A stretch of 64,000 bases of DNA from Glaciimonas sp. (GTDB lineage Bacteria; Pseudomonadota; Gammaproteobacteria; Burkholderiales; Burkholderiaceae_D): assembly GCA_012927625.1 (NCBI GenBank), contig JABBOV010000012.1, positions 1-64,000 on the forward strand, in the 5' to 3' direction. The position numbers and the translations under genes were made by a program. The notes under the pieces are model-generated. The model saw nothing but the letters and a program-made list of their open reading frames with translations. It was not told the DNA's origin and searched no databases. Below are positions 16,862-26,060 of this stretch, in pieces (position 1 is the first letter of the stretch; each line of letters opens with the position of its first letter).

Positions 16862-19800
16862 TCAACCAGGTTTTTTTACGCGGAACCAGGCTGCATATAA
16901 GGCGGGCAAGAATAACAGAGTTAGCGCGGTTGCGATGATCAAGCCTCCCATGATGGCGACCGCCATCGGCCCCCAGAATACCGAACGCGACAGCGGAATC
17001 ATCGCCAGTACTGCGGCCGCTGCAGTAAGAATGATGGGGCGACAGCGCCGCACCGCCGATTCGATAATTGCATTCCAGGGCGAGGCACCGGCGGCAATAT
17101 CCTGTTCAATCTGATCGATCAGGATCACGGAATTGCGAATAATCATGCCAAATAACGCAATTACCCCGAGTTGTGCGACAAAACCGAACGGGCGCTGCAA
17201 CAGCAGCAGCGCCATTGCCGCTCCGGCAATCCCCAGCGGGCCGGTCAAAAACACCAATAACGCACGCGAGAAGCTGTGCAACTGCAGCATCAATAATGTA
17301 AAGATGATAAAAATCACAAGTGGAATATTGGCTGCAATCGAGGCCTGCGCCTTGCCACTGTCTGCTGCGGCACCGGCCAGTTCTATTTTGTAGCCTGGCG
17401 GCAATGTGGCCCGCAGCTTATCCAGTTGCGGACTGATCTGGTCGGACACGGTGGCACCCTGAATGCCATCGACCACATCGGACTGAACCGTCACGGCCCA
17501 TTCTCGCCCTTCGCGCCAGACCACGCCGGGTTCCCAAGCCATTTGAATATGCGCCAGATTGGACAGCGGCACCGACTTGCCGCTGGCGGTCGGGATATTG
17601 GCTGCATTGAGAGCCTCCACCGTCGAGCGCTCCTGCACCGGTTGGCGCACCACAATGTCGATCAGATTATTGTCTTCACGGTATTGGCCTACGGTGGCGC
17701 CGGTCAAAATGGTATTGGCGGCACGCATCACGGTTTGCGAACTAACGCCCAATGCGCGTAATTTTTCCTGATCCAGGTCGATCCGCACTACCTTGATCGA
17801 CTCGTTCCAGTTGTCGTTGACGCCGATCGCATTCCGGTTCGCCTGCATGACGGCCTTTACCTGATCCGCGATAGCGCGCACTGCACCAACCTCGGTGCCA
17901 GTGACGCGAAACTGTACCGGATACGGTACCGGTGGGCCGTTCGGCAACAACTTGACGCGCCCGCGCACTTCCGGGAAATCGTTTTTGAAAACTGCCGTAA
18001 TTTTCAGGCGCAGCGCCTCGCGCGCCTTCAAATCCTTTGGTAGCACGACAAATTGCGAAACGTTGGTCTGCGGAAATATCTGATCGAGCGGCAGGTAAAA
18101 ACGCGGGCTGCCGGTGCCCACGTAACTGGTCACGCTTTCAACCCCGTCTTGGGCCAGAATAAAAGTTTCAAACTTTTTCGCTTGCGCTTCATTGGCAGCA
18201 AAAGTGGTGCCTTCGGGCGACCACATCTCGACCATTAATTCAGGCCTACTGGAGTCCGGGAAGAATTGCTGCTCGATAAACTTGAATCCGAACAAGCCCA
18301 GCGCAAACACGCCCAAAGTAATCAGGATAGTGGTTTTGCGCCAGGTGATACACCAAGTCACGGCGGCGCGGAAACGCTTATAAAAAGGCGTGTCGAACAA
18401 CTCATGGTGGCCATCTGCATTGGTGGCAGGCTTCACCTTCAGCAACAAAAAACCAATATACGGCGTGAACAACACCGCCGCCAGCCAGGAAATCAAGAGC
18501 GCCAGCGCATTGACTGAAAACATCGAAAAAGTGTATTCGCCTGCAGCCGATTTTGCCAGCCCGATCGGGAGAAAACCGGCTGCCGTAATCAAGGTGCCGG
18601 TCAGCATCGGGATCGCAGTCGAGGTGTAGGCAAAGGTGGCTGCGTCCAGACGCGAAAAGCCCTCTTCCATCTTGCGCACCATCATTTCGACGGCGATGAT
18701 GGCGTCATCGACCAGCAAGCCCAGCGCGATGATCAGCGCGCCGAGCGAAATTTTATGCAAATTGATCTCGAATATGCGCATGAACAAAAAAGTGACCGCC
18801 AGCACCAGCGGGATGGTCAAGCCGACCACCATGCCCGGCCAGATATCGAGCCGGAATGGTTTGGTGTGCAAACCCAGTGCCAGAAAACTGACTACCAGCA
18901 CGATCAGTACCGCTTCGATTAGCACCTTGATGAATTCGCTTACCGACTCCGTAACCGCTTTCGGCTTATCCGAAACATTCTGAAATTCAATGCCTACCGG
19001 TAATTTCCCTTTGATTTCGTCTACCGTCGTTTGCAGGTTTTTGCCGAGTTTGATGATGTCACCGCCCTGCTCCATCGAAATCCCGAGACCGATAACTTCC
19101 TTGCCATTAAAACGCATCTTGTCCTGTGGAGGATCCTTGTAGCCGCGCTTGACGATGGCAAAATCGCCCAATCGGAAAGTCGTGCCATTGGCGCGCAGTT
19201 CAAGGTTTTCCAGATCTCGGGGCGCTTGCAAAGCGCCGCTCACCCTGACTTGCAGGTTGGCGCTGGGCGTGACCATTACGCCAGTGGATTCCACCGTGTT
19301 TTGCGCATTGATTTGATCGATGACATCTTGAAACGAAATGCCCAATTGCGAAAATTTCTTCTGAGAAAACTCGATGTAGATTTTTTCATCTTGCACGCCG
19401 AACAATTCCACTTTCGCCACTGAGGGCACTTTCAGCAATTGCTGACGCACGAAATCGGCGTATTGCTTCATTTGCGCATAATTGAAACCATCGCCTGACA
19501 GCGCAAAAATGGAGCCGTAAGTATCGCCGAACTCGTCATTGAAAAACGGCCCGATCACGCCGGGCGGCAAGGTACCCTTGATATCGCCGATTTTCTTGCG
19601 CACCTGATACCAGGATTGCGCGGTTTCTTTGGGCGGCGTCGATTCGCGCAATTGCAGGATGATCAGGGTCTCGCCCGGCTTCGAATAGCTGCGAATCTTG
19701 TCGATGTAGGGCGTTTCCTGCAACTTTTTTTCCAGCTTGTCGGTAACCTGCTCGGCCATCTGCAGCGCGGTAGCGCCCGGCCAGTTGGCGCGCACTACCA

Positions 19801-19945
19801 TCGCACGAAAGGTAAACGGCGGGTCTTCATCCTGCCCCAGATTGGCGTAACCGAGTATGCCGCCGAGCAGCAATACCACCATCAGGTAACGGGTAAACGG
19901 AATATGTTCAAGCGCCCAGCGCGACAGATTGAAGCCTTTTTTCAT
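16862..19945 (-). CDS. RND efflux transporter, inner-membrane permease
   Basis: This is a hydrophobe/amphiphile-type RND pump that uses proton influx to expel small hydrophobic compounds through a tripartite channel. The 1027-residue protein shows the duplicated RND fold: a membrane helix at about 17-35, a large periplasmic loop, a TM bundle with the proton-relay GLLVDDAIIAVEMM (about 410-424), then a second half with its own loop and TM bundle ending near 1020. The sequence RALLVFLTGPLGIAGAAMAL and FGMIIRNSVILIDQIE near the C-terminus match the family. Its start overlaps the stop of the membrane-fusion gene by four bases (ATGA). Substrates cannot be read from the sequence; no dedicated regulator or outer-membrane factor gene is adjacent. 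Confidence 0.93.
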   Translation of the reverse strand: MKKGFNLSRWALEHIPFTRYLMVVLLLGGILGYANLGQDEDPPFTFRAMVVRANWPGATALQMAEQVTDKLEKKLQETPYIDKIRSYSKPGETLIILQLRESTPPKETAQSWYQVRKKIGDIKGTLPPGVIGPFFNDEFGDTYGSIFALSGDGFNYAQMKQYADFVRQQLLKVPSVAKVELFGVQDEKIYIEFSQKKFSQLGISFQDVIDQINAQNTVESTGVMVTPSANLQVRVSGALQAPRDLENLELRANGTTFRLGDFAIVKRGYKDPPQDKMRFNGKEVIGLGISMEQGGDIIKLGKNLQTTVDEIKGKLPVGIEFQNVSDKPKAVTESVSEFIKVLIEAVLIVLVVSFLALGLHTKPFRLDIWPGMVVGLTIPLVLAVTFLFMRIFEINLHKISLGALIIALGLLVDDAIIAVEMMVRKMEEGFSRLDAATFAYTSTAIPMLTGTLITAAGFLPIGLAKSAAGEYTFSMFSVNALALLISWLAAVLFTPYIGFLLLKVKPATNADGHHELFDTPFYKRFRAAVTWCITWRKTTILITLGVFALGLFGFKFIEQQFFPDSSRPELMVEMWSPEGTTFAANEAQAKKFETFILAQDGVESVTSYVGTGSPRFYLPLDQIFPQTNVSQFVVLPKDLKAREALRLKITAVFKNDFPEVRGRVKLLPNGPPVPYPVQFRVTGTEVGAVRAIADQVKAVMQANRNAIGVNDNWNESIKVVRIDLDQEKLRALGVSSQTVMRAANTILTGATVGQYREDNNLIDIVVRQPVQERSTVEALNAANIPTASGKSVPLSNLAHIQMAWEPGVVWREGREWAVTVQSDVVDGIQGATVSDQISPQLDKLRATLPPGYKIELAGAAADSGKAQASIAANIPLVIFIIFTLLMLQLHSFSRALLVFLTGPLGIAGAAMALLLLQRPFGFVAQLGVIALFGMIIRNSVILIDQIEQDIAAGASPWNAIIESAVRRCRPIILTAAAAVLAMIPLSRSVFWGPMAVAIMGGLIIATALTLLFLPALYAAWFRVKKPG

Positions 19946-21117
19946 TGACCGGTTCCAGCACTATTGGCGGCAGACTTGGGAGCAGACTTAGATGTGGCAT
20001 CGGCTACGGCGGGGACACCCAATATTTTTACTTTTTGCCCGACTTTCAACAAGTTCACGCCCGCGGTCACGATGGTTTGCCCAGCCGTGACTCCGCTCGA
20101 CAACAGAACATCGTCACCCGAAGTACCGCCGATTTTGACTGGAGCCAGCCTTACCACGCCGTTTTCGACCAGCCAGACTGCAGTTGCTGCCTTGTCCTGA
20201 AACAGCGCCGTCAATGGCACAGTGAACATCGCATCCGGCGTTTTTGCGACAAAGCTGACATACGCGGTCATACCCAGCTTGACCTCGCTCGGTGCGTTCA
20301 ATATGGTTATTTTGGCGACATAAGTACGGGTTACCGGGTCAGCTACCGGCGACAGTTCGCGCAGCTTGCCTTGCAAAACCGCTTGCGGATTGGCCCAGAT
20401 GCGCACCCGCACATCGGTGATATTGCGCAGATTGGCGACTTTGTCTTCCGGGATGCCCACTACCACTTCTTTTTCGCCCGCTTGCGCGACCCACACTACT
20501 GGCGCGCCGGCCGCCACCACCTGCCCGACCTCCGCATCGACCTTGGTTACAACACCATCCACGTTAGCGACCAACACAGCATAGCCGGCCTGATTCGATT
20601 GGCCTCTGTAGGCGGCCTGGGCTTGCGCGACAGTCGAATCGGCTGCTTTATAAGTAGTCTGCTTTGCATCCAGCACCGCTTGACTGACAAAATTCTTGCT
20701 GCGCAATTCCTGATAACGGGATAACTCGGCCTGGGCCAGATCACGGTTGCTTTGGGCCGCCTGCAGTGCGGCTTGGGCCTGCGCCTGCACCAGTTGCAAG
20801 TCTTGCGGGTCGAGCTGCATCAGCACTTGGCCGCGCGTGACCAAGGCGCCGACATCGACCTTGCGTGCAACAATTTTGCCGCCGACCCGAAAGCCCAGGC
20901 GAGATTCCACCCGCGCCCGCACATCGCCAGAAAATTCGACAACCACTTCAGCCTGTTGCGCGCCTAGCTGGATCACTCTTACCGGGCGGACTTCTTCTAC
21001 CTTTGGCGCCGGCTTTGAACAGCCGCTAATGGATGCAATCAGCGCGAGCAGCACAATCAAGGTGGACAAGGTGTAGTTTTGCACCAAAATCCAGGATGGT
21101 ATTTTCAAGGCGGCCAC
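19942..21117 (-). CDS. RND efflux membrane-fusion (adaptor) lipoprotein
   Basis: This is the periplasmic adaptor that links the downstream RND pump to an outer-membrane channel. The 391-residue protein has an N-terminal hydrophobic segment ending in a lipobox (ASISGC, Cys about 33), so it is probably a lipoprotein. A barrel-sandwich lipoyl-like part (GFRVGGKIVARKVDVGALVT, about 75-94), an alpha-helical hairpin rich in A and Q (about 105-170), a second lipoyl half (ANVDGVVTKVDAEVGQVV) and a beta-barrel domain follow. The C-terminus is low-complexity (Ala/Ser/Lys). It overlaps the permease gene by ATGA, indicating translational coupling. Confidence 0.92.
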   Translation of the reverse strand: MAALKIPSWILVQNYTLSTLIVLLALIASISGCSKPAPKVEEVRPVRVIQLGAQQAEVVVEFSGDVRARVESRLGFRVGGKIVARKVDVGALVTRGQVLMQLDPQDLQLVQAQAQAALQAAQSNRDLAQAELSRYQELRSKNFVSQAVLDAKQTTYKAADSTVAQAQAAYRGQSNQAGYAVLVANVDGVVTKVDAEVGQVVAAGAPVVWVAQAGEKEVVVGIPEDKVANLRNITDVRVRIWANPQAVLQGKLRELSPVADPVTRTYVAKITILNAPSEVKLGMTAYVSFVAKTPDAMFTVPLTALFQDKAATAVWLVENGVVRLAPVKIGGTSGDDVLLSSGVTAGQTIVTAGVNLLKVGQKVKILGVPAVADATSKSAPKSAANSAGTGQ

Positions 21118-21197
21118 GTTTATTTCCTTTACTATTCGGGCTTAAATATCGGGATTGGCGCATCCTGATGCGATGCTCCCAACTTGTTACTGACTGG

Positions 21198-21269
21198 ATG
21201 GTTAGTAATTATATGTGGGCCACTGTCATTGTGGCAATTGTCTTTTTAGTCGGTAAGTTCAAACCATGA
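21198..21269 (+). CDS. Possible 23-residue membrane leader peptide coupled to hpnC
   Basis: A short frame reads MVSNYMWATVIVAIVFLVGK and three more residues, almost entirely one hydrophobic helix with a basic end. Its TGA stop overlaps the hpnC ATG (ATGA), the arrangement of translational coupling. An in-frame ATG ten codons earlier (21168) would lengthen it. No clear ribosome binding site is visible, so it may be chance, but the TM-like composition and exact overlap are suggestive. Confidence 0.3.
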   Translation: MVSNYMWATVIVAIVFLVGKFKP

Positions 21270-22114
21270 GCGTTGATCATTATGAAAATTTTCCTGTTGC
21301 CTCATTGTTGCTGCCGGCCCGCTTGCGCCCGGCGGTGACTGCGATTTATGCCTTCGCCCGCGGTGCCGACGATCTGGCCGATGAAGGCGATGCCACGGCA
21401 GAGCAGCGACTGGGCGCGCTAGGCATCTATGAACAGGGTCTCGATGCAATTGAGAAAAATCAGCAAAATCGTCTGGTAGGCGCGTTAGGAACGCTGGAAA
21501 TACCGCCGCTGTTTTTTGCGCTGGAAAAAACCGTACAAATTTACCACCTGCCACTACAACCGCTGCGCGATCTGCTATCGGCTTTCCGGCAGGATGTAGT
21601 GACCACGCGTTACCCGACGTTTGCTGCCTTGCTGGATTATTGCCAGCGCTCGGCTAGTCCGGTTGGAACACTGATGTTGCAGTTGTACGGCGCGACCGAC
21701 GCAACAAATTTGCGCGATTCGGATGCGATCTGCAGCGCTTTGCAGTTAATCAATTTTTGGCAGGATGTCGCAATCGATTGGCAAAAAGGCCGAATTTATT
21801 TGCCGCAGGAAGATATGGAACGCTTCGGCGTGACTGCCGCCCACCTGACGGATGCGCGGGTGGATGCCGCCTGGTGCGCATTAATGCGCTTTGAAGTTGG
21901 GCGCGCACGCGCCATGATGCTGTCGGGAGCGCCGCTGGCGCTGCGGTTGCCTGGCCGAATCGGCTGGGAATTGCGGTTGGTGGTTCAGGGCGGCTTGCGC
22001 ATTTTGGAAGCGATCGAAGCCTCCGGCTTTGATGTATTTCGGCAGCGACCCAAATTACGCGCAATCGACTGGAACCGCGTCTTGTGGCGCGCAATGTGGA
22101 TGAAATCGCACTAA
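21266..22114 (+). CDS. hpnC: Squalene synthesis protein HpnC
   Basis: HpnC is a squalene/phytoene-synthase-fold enzyme that, in the HpnCDE route, converts presqualene diphosphate to hydroxysqualene. The 282-residue protein begins DHYENFPVASLLLP, has the first aspartate-rich motif ADDLADEGD at about residues 30-38 and the second region in FWQDVAIDWQKGRIYLP (about 165-181). The motif spacing is that of the family. Unlike the usual head-to-tail order, 263 bp separate it from hpnD, and that gap holds a dispersed repeat. The ATG overlaps the stop of a tiny membrane-peptide frame. Confidence 0.93.
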   Translation: MSVDHYENFPVASLLLPARLRPAVTAIYAFARGADDLADEGDATAEQRLGALGIYEQGLDAIEKNQQNRLVGALGTLEIPPLFFALEKTVQIYHLPLQPLRDLLSAFRQDVVTTRYPTFAALLDYCQRSASPVGTLMLQLYGATDATNLRDSDAICSALQLINFWQDVAIDWQKGRIYLPQEDMERFGVTAAHLTDARVDAAWCALMRFEVGRARAMMLSGAPLALRLPGRIGWELRLVVQGGLRILEAIEASGFDVFRQRPKLRAIDWNRVLWRAMWMKSH

Positions 22115-22164
22115 TTTTCCGCAACACGGCCATATAAGCATACTGCAATATGTAATTATCACTA

Positions 22165-22213
22165 CCGCATTATATGTATGCGGAGACTGATATGTTTTTA
22201 CTTATACTCCCTA
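22165..22213 (+). repeat. Dispersed repeat family A, copy 1
   Basis: A 49-bp unit: ccgcat...atgcgg hairpin (6-bp arms), then gagactgatatgttttta and a tail tatactcccta. Two further good copies lie at 25978-26026 (minus) and 33495-33542 (plus), all intergenic. This copy sits between hpnC and hpnD. Confidence 0.75.
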
Positions 22214-22377
22214 TAATTTATACTTATAAAAATTTTCAAGGCACTTATGCAACACTACCGCGGGCTTTGAACGCACATCGAATTTGTTCTGAATCGCGCA
22301 GTCGGCTAGCATAGCGACTTGATTTTGCATCCAGACCGCCCTAACCCACTTTTAATCCTCATTCAGCCGCGCCCAAC

Positions 22378-23211
22378 ATGTCTCCAGACGAATACTGCCA
22401 ACAAAAAACTGCGCAAAGCGGCTCCAGCTTTTATTACAGCTTCCTGTTCCTGCCGGTAGAGCGGCGCCGGGCGATTACCGCGCTATATGCCTTTTGCCGC
22501 GAAGTCGACGATACCGTGGATGACTGCATTGATGCGTCAGTAGCGCGCAGCAAACTGGCCTGGTGGCGTATGGAAGTTGCCGCCATGCTGACCAGCAACC
22601 CGACCCATCCGGTAATGAAAGCGCTGCAACCGCACATGGCGACTTACCGCCTGGACGGCCAGCATTTACAGGCGATCATCAGCGGCATGGAGATGGATCT
22701 GGATCAAACCCGCTATCTGGATTATCCGAATCTGCAGCGTTATTGCTGGCACGTGGCTGGTGTGGTCGGCATTCTGTCGGCCAGCATCTTCGGCACAACG
22801 CGGCCGGAAACGCTGCAATATGCCGAAAAGCTCGGGCTGGCGTTCCAGCTCACCAATATCATTCGCGATGTCGGCGAAGATGCGCGCAAAGGGCGCATCT
22901 ATTTGCCGATGGACGAGTTGAAACGTTTCAACGTCCCCGCCGCCGACCTGCTCAACGCGCGCCACAGTGAAAACTTTGAAAACCTGATGCGGTTTCAGGT
23001 ACAACGCGCCCAAACCGCTTACGACGATGCCTTTGCTCTACTGCCCAAGGAAGATCACCGTGCGCAGCGGCCCGGCCTGATGATGGCGGCCATCTACCGC
23101 ACCCTGCTGGACGAAATAGAAGCCGATGGCTTCCATGTGCTGACGCAGCGGATTTCACTCACGCCAATTCGTAAGCTTTGGCTAGCCTGGAAAACCTATA
23201 TTCGTGGCTAA
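22378..23211 (+). CDS. hpnD: Presqualene diphosphate synthase HpnD
   Basis: HpnD condenses two farnesyl diphosphates to presqualene diphosphate, the first step of HpnCDE squalene formation for hopanoids. The 277-residue protein has GSSFYYSFLFLPVERRRAI near the N-terminus, the first Asp-rich motif REVDDTVDD (about residues 41-49) and the second, IIRDVGEDARKGRIYLP (about 161-177). LDQTRYLDYPNLQRYCWHVA in the middle is typical. Its 3' end overlaps hpnE by eight bases, so the two are cotranslated. Confidence 0.95.
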   Translation: MSPDEYCQQKTAQSGSSFYYSFLFLPVERRRAITALYAFCREVDDTVDDCIDASVARSKLAWWRMEVAAMLTSNPTHPVMKALQPHMATYRLDGQHLQAIISGMEMDLDQTRYLDYPNLQRYCWHVAGVVGILSASIFGTTRPETLQYAEKLGLAFQLTNIIRDVGEDARKGRIYLPMDELKRFNVPAADLLNARHSENFENLMRFQVQRAQTAYDDAFALLPKEDHRAQRPGLMMAAIYRTLLDEIEADGFHVLTQRISLTPIRKLWLAWKTYIRG

Positions 23212-24544
23212 AACCTCAGTGCCTAAACATGTCGCAGTCATCGGTGCCGGCTGGGCTGGCTGCGCGGCGACGGTCAGGCTGACGCAACTTGGGCATCGCG
23301 TCAGCCTGTATGAAGCGTCACGTACGCTCGGCGGACGGGCCCGGCGGGTGGAAGTAGATGGCAAAATAATCGATAACGGGCAACACATTCTGCTCGGCGC
23401 GTATCGGGAAACCTTGCAACTGATGCGCAGCATTGGCATCAACGAGCGCGATCACTTGTTACGGCTGCCGCTACAGATGCGCTATCCGACTGGTTCCGGC
23501 GGCATGGATTTCCTTAGCTCCAAATTGCCGGCACCTTGGCATATATTGCTGGCTTTATGGCGTGCCACCGGATTAGCACGGGAAGACAAGTTGGCGCTGA
23601 TTAGATTTAGCTCTGCTGCGCGCTGGATGGGTTGGCAGCTCGATACCGATTGCAGCGTGGCCGAGTTGCTGCAACGCTTCGACCAGACGCCGCGCTTGTG
23701 TAAGCTCATGTGGCAACCGCTTTGCATTGCCGCCCTGAACACCCCACCTGAACGCGCTTCGGCACAGGTTTTCCTGCAGGTATTGCGCGACAGCCTGGGC
23801 GCGAAGCGCGCTGCTTCCGATATGTTGCTACCGCGCTGCGACTTGAGCGCATTGTTTCCCCAGCATGCCGCAGCGTATGTGGCAACCCAAGGCGGCAGCG
23901 TGCATGCGGGTTGCGCTATTCAAGGATTGCGGCAAACCACGACTGGCTGGCAACTTACAGTAGGGAGCGCGAATCTTGCTGTCAGCTGCGACGCGGTAGT
24001 CATCGCCACGCTGCCAGACCGGGCCTCCAAACTGCTAGCCACGCTGGAAGCCGATACACAAGATTTACGCAACCAGCTGGATGAATTTACCTACGAAGCG
24101 ATCACCACCTGTTATTTGCAGTACCACGCAGATTTCAGGCTGGAGCAGCCTTTCATGGCGCTGCTGGATGACCCCAGCACTAACAGTTGGGGCCAATTCG
24201 TGTTTGATCGGGGTCAGTTACAGCCGCAGGACGCCGGTTTGCTGTCGGTCGTCATCAGCCTGCCGGGCGCGGCACTTGCCGCTGGACGTGCAATTTTGAC
24301 AAACCAGGTCAGCCAACAACTGGCGCGTGCATTCAACAACCCGGCATTATCTGCGCCAATATGGAGCGCGGTGATCACAGAAAAGCACGCAACATTTTCC
24401 TGCCGCCCTGCCCTTCGCCGGCCGGACAACCCAACCGGCTTGCCCGGCTTGCTGCTGGCGGGCGACTACACCGCCGGCGATTATCCGGCGACGCTGGAAT
24501 CGGCAGTGCGCAGCGGCCTGCGGGCGGCTTCGCTGGTTCAATAA
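23204..24544 (+). CDS. hpnE: Hydroxysqualene dehydroxylase HpnE
   Basis: HpnE is an FAD enzyme that reductively removes the hydroxyl from hydroxysqualene to give squalene. The 446-residue protein starts at a GTG inside the end of hpnD. It has a dinucleotide-binding motif VIGAGWAGCAA at about residues 12-22, the amine-oxidase-like segment GGRARRVEVDGKIIDNGQHI (about 44-63) and a C-terminal FAD motif LLLAGDYTAGDYPATLESAV. This completes the squalene route; the cyclase gene shc for hopanoids is not in the window. It converges on radA with only 16 bp between stops. Confidence 0.94.
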   Translation: MAKTSVPKHVAVIGAGWAGCAATVRLTQLGHRVSLYEASRTLGGRARRVEVDGKIIDNGQHILLGAYRETLQLMRSIGINERDHLLRLPLQMRYPTGSGGMDFLSSKLPAPWHILLALWRATGLAREDKLALIRFSSAARWMGWQLDTDCSVAELLQRFDQTPRLCKLMWQPLCIAALNTPPERASAQVFLQVLRDSLGAKRAASDMLLPRCDLSALFPQHAAAYVATQGGSVHAGCAIQGLRQTTTGWQLTVGSANLAVSCDAVVIATLPDRASKLLATLEADTQDLRNQLDEFTYEAITTCYLQYHADFRLEQPFMALLDDPSTNSWGQFVFDRGQLQPQDAGLLSVVISLPGAALAAGRAILTNQVSQQLARAFNNPALSAPIWSAVITEKHATFSCRPALRRPDNPTGLPGLLLAGDYTAGDYPATLESAVRSGLRAASLVQ

Positions 24545-24560
24545 ATCCCAACATGACTTG

Positions 24561-25934
24561 TCAGTCATCGAGCTCGCGCATTTTGTCGAACGCTTCATCA
24601 ATGCGCTCCACCGCGATGATCTTCATGCCTTCGATTTTTTGCTTCGGTGCATTCGCCTTCGGAATCATCGCCATCGTAAAACCCAGTTTGGCTGCTTCGC
24701 GCAAGCGTTCCTGACCACGCGGCGCGGGCCGGATCTCACCGGCCAAACCCACTTCGCCAAATACCACCAATCCACGCGGCAACGGTTTGTCGCGCATCGA
24801 GGAATTGATCGCCAGCAATACCGCCAGGTCGGCCGCCGGCTCTGTGATCTTGACGCCGCCGACTGCGTTGATGAACACATCTTGATCGAACGCGGCCACG
24901 CCGGCATGGCGATGCAACACCGCCAGCAGCATTGCCAGACGGTTTTGCTCCAGCCCGACCGATAACCGTTTCGCATTCGGCGCGTGGGAAGTATCGACCA
25001 GCGCCTGAATTTCGACCAGCAACGGGCGCGTGCCTTCTTGCGTGACCATCACGCAAGAACCGGACACCGCATTGTCGTGCTGCGACAGGAATAGCGCGGA
25101 CGGGTTGGATACGCCTTTCAAGCCCTTTTCAGTCATTGCAAACACGCCCAGTTCATTGACCGCGCCGAAACGATTCTTGACTGCGCGCACCAGCCGGAAG
25201 CTGGAATGGGTGTCGCCCTCGAAATACAGCACGGTATCGACCATGTGTTCCAGCACACGCGGCCCGGCTAACGCGCCTTCCTTGGTCACATGCCCGACCA
25301 GAATGATGGTGATGTCGTTCTGTTTGGCGACACGCGTGAGTTGCGCTGCGCACTCGCGCACTTGCGCCACCGAGCCGGGAGCGGAACTCAAGGCGTCGGA
25401 ATAGACGGTCTGGATCGAGTCGATGACTGCGACTTCCGGCTTCAGGTCAGCCAGCGTTTTGAGGATTTTTTCGAGCTGGATTTCGGCTTGAAACTTGAGC
25501 TCGCTAGCCACGATATTCAATCGTTTGGCGCGCATGGCAATTTGCGCGCCGGATTCTTCGCCACTGACGTACAAGGATTTTTTGGTATCGGATAAGTTTG
25601 CCAGCGCCTGCAATAGCAAGGTGGATTTGCCAATGCCGGGGTCGCCGCCGATCAGCACCACGCCGCCAGTGACCAGACCGCCGCCGAGCACGCGATCGAA
25701 TTCCTCGATGCCAGTGCCAAAACGCGGTACATCGGTAGCATCGATATCGGCCAGGCTCAACACCGGCGCAGTTTGCGCCAGCGCTTGCGGTTGCGTCGAG
25801 AAACGATTGATGCCGGCTTCCACTATCGTCTCGACCAGCGTATTCCACTGGCCGCAAGCCAGGCACTGGCCCATCCATTTGTTCGATACATCACCGCATT
25901 CAGTGCAGGTGTAATTGGTTTTTGCTTTAGCCAT
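24561..25934 (-). CDS. radA: DNA repair protein RadA
   Basis: RadA (Sms) is a RecA-like ATPase that promotes branch migration of recombination intermediates. The 457-residue protein has the N-terminal C4 zinc finger (CTEC and CLAC, residues about 10-30), Walker A GDPGIGKST at about 98, the RadA-specific KNRFG motif (VKNRFGAVNELG, about 258) and a C-terminal Lon-protease-like domain (about 310-457) without the protease Ser-Lys pair. All signature motifs are intact. It lies downstream of alr in the same direction with dispersed repeat A between them. Confidence 0.96.
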   Translation of the reverse strand: MAKAKTNYTCTECGDVSNKWMGQCLACGQWNTLVETIVEAGINRFSTQPQALAQTAPVLSLADIDATDVPRFGTGIEEFDRVLGGGLVTGGVVLIGGDPGIGKSTLLLQALANLSDTKKSLYVSGEESGAQIAMRAKRLNIVASELKFQAEIQLEKILKTLADLKPEVAVIDSIQTVYSDALSSAPGSVAQVRECAAQLTRVAKQNDITIILVGHVTKEGALAGPRVLEHMVDTVLYFEGDTHSSFRLVRAVKNRFGAVNELGVFAMTEKGLKGVSNPSALFLSQHDNAVSGSCVMVTQEGTRPLLVEIQALVDTSHAPNAKRLSVGLEQNRLAMLLAVLHRHAGVAAFDQDVFINAVGGVKITEPAADLAVLLAINSSMRDKPLPRGLVVFGEVGLAGEIRPAPRGQERLREAAKLGFTMAMIPKANAPKQKIEGMKIIAVERIDEAFDKMRELDD

Positions 25935-25977
25935 GATGCGTTGATATTTATGTTAATCCGTGGCAATTTTAAATTAC

Positions 25978-26026
25978 TAGGGAGTATAACTATAAAAGCA
26001 TTACTTTCCGCATATAATTAATGCGG
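25978..26026 (-). repeat. Dispersed repeat family A, copy 2
   Basis: Read on the minus strand this matches the copies at 22165 and 33495: ccgcat...atgcgg hairpin, then a T-rich stretch and tatactcccta. It lies between alr and radA, 44 bp upstream of the radA start, so it could affect radA expression. Confidence 0.75.
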
Positions 26027-26060
26027 AATTAAAAAATACACATAACAGTATCGATTATTT

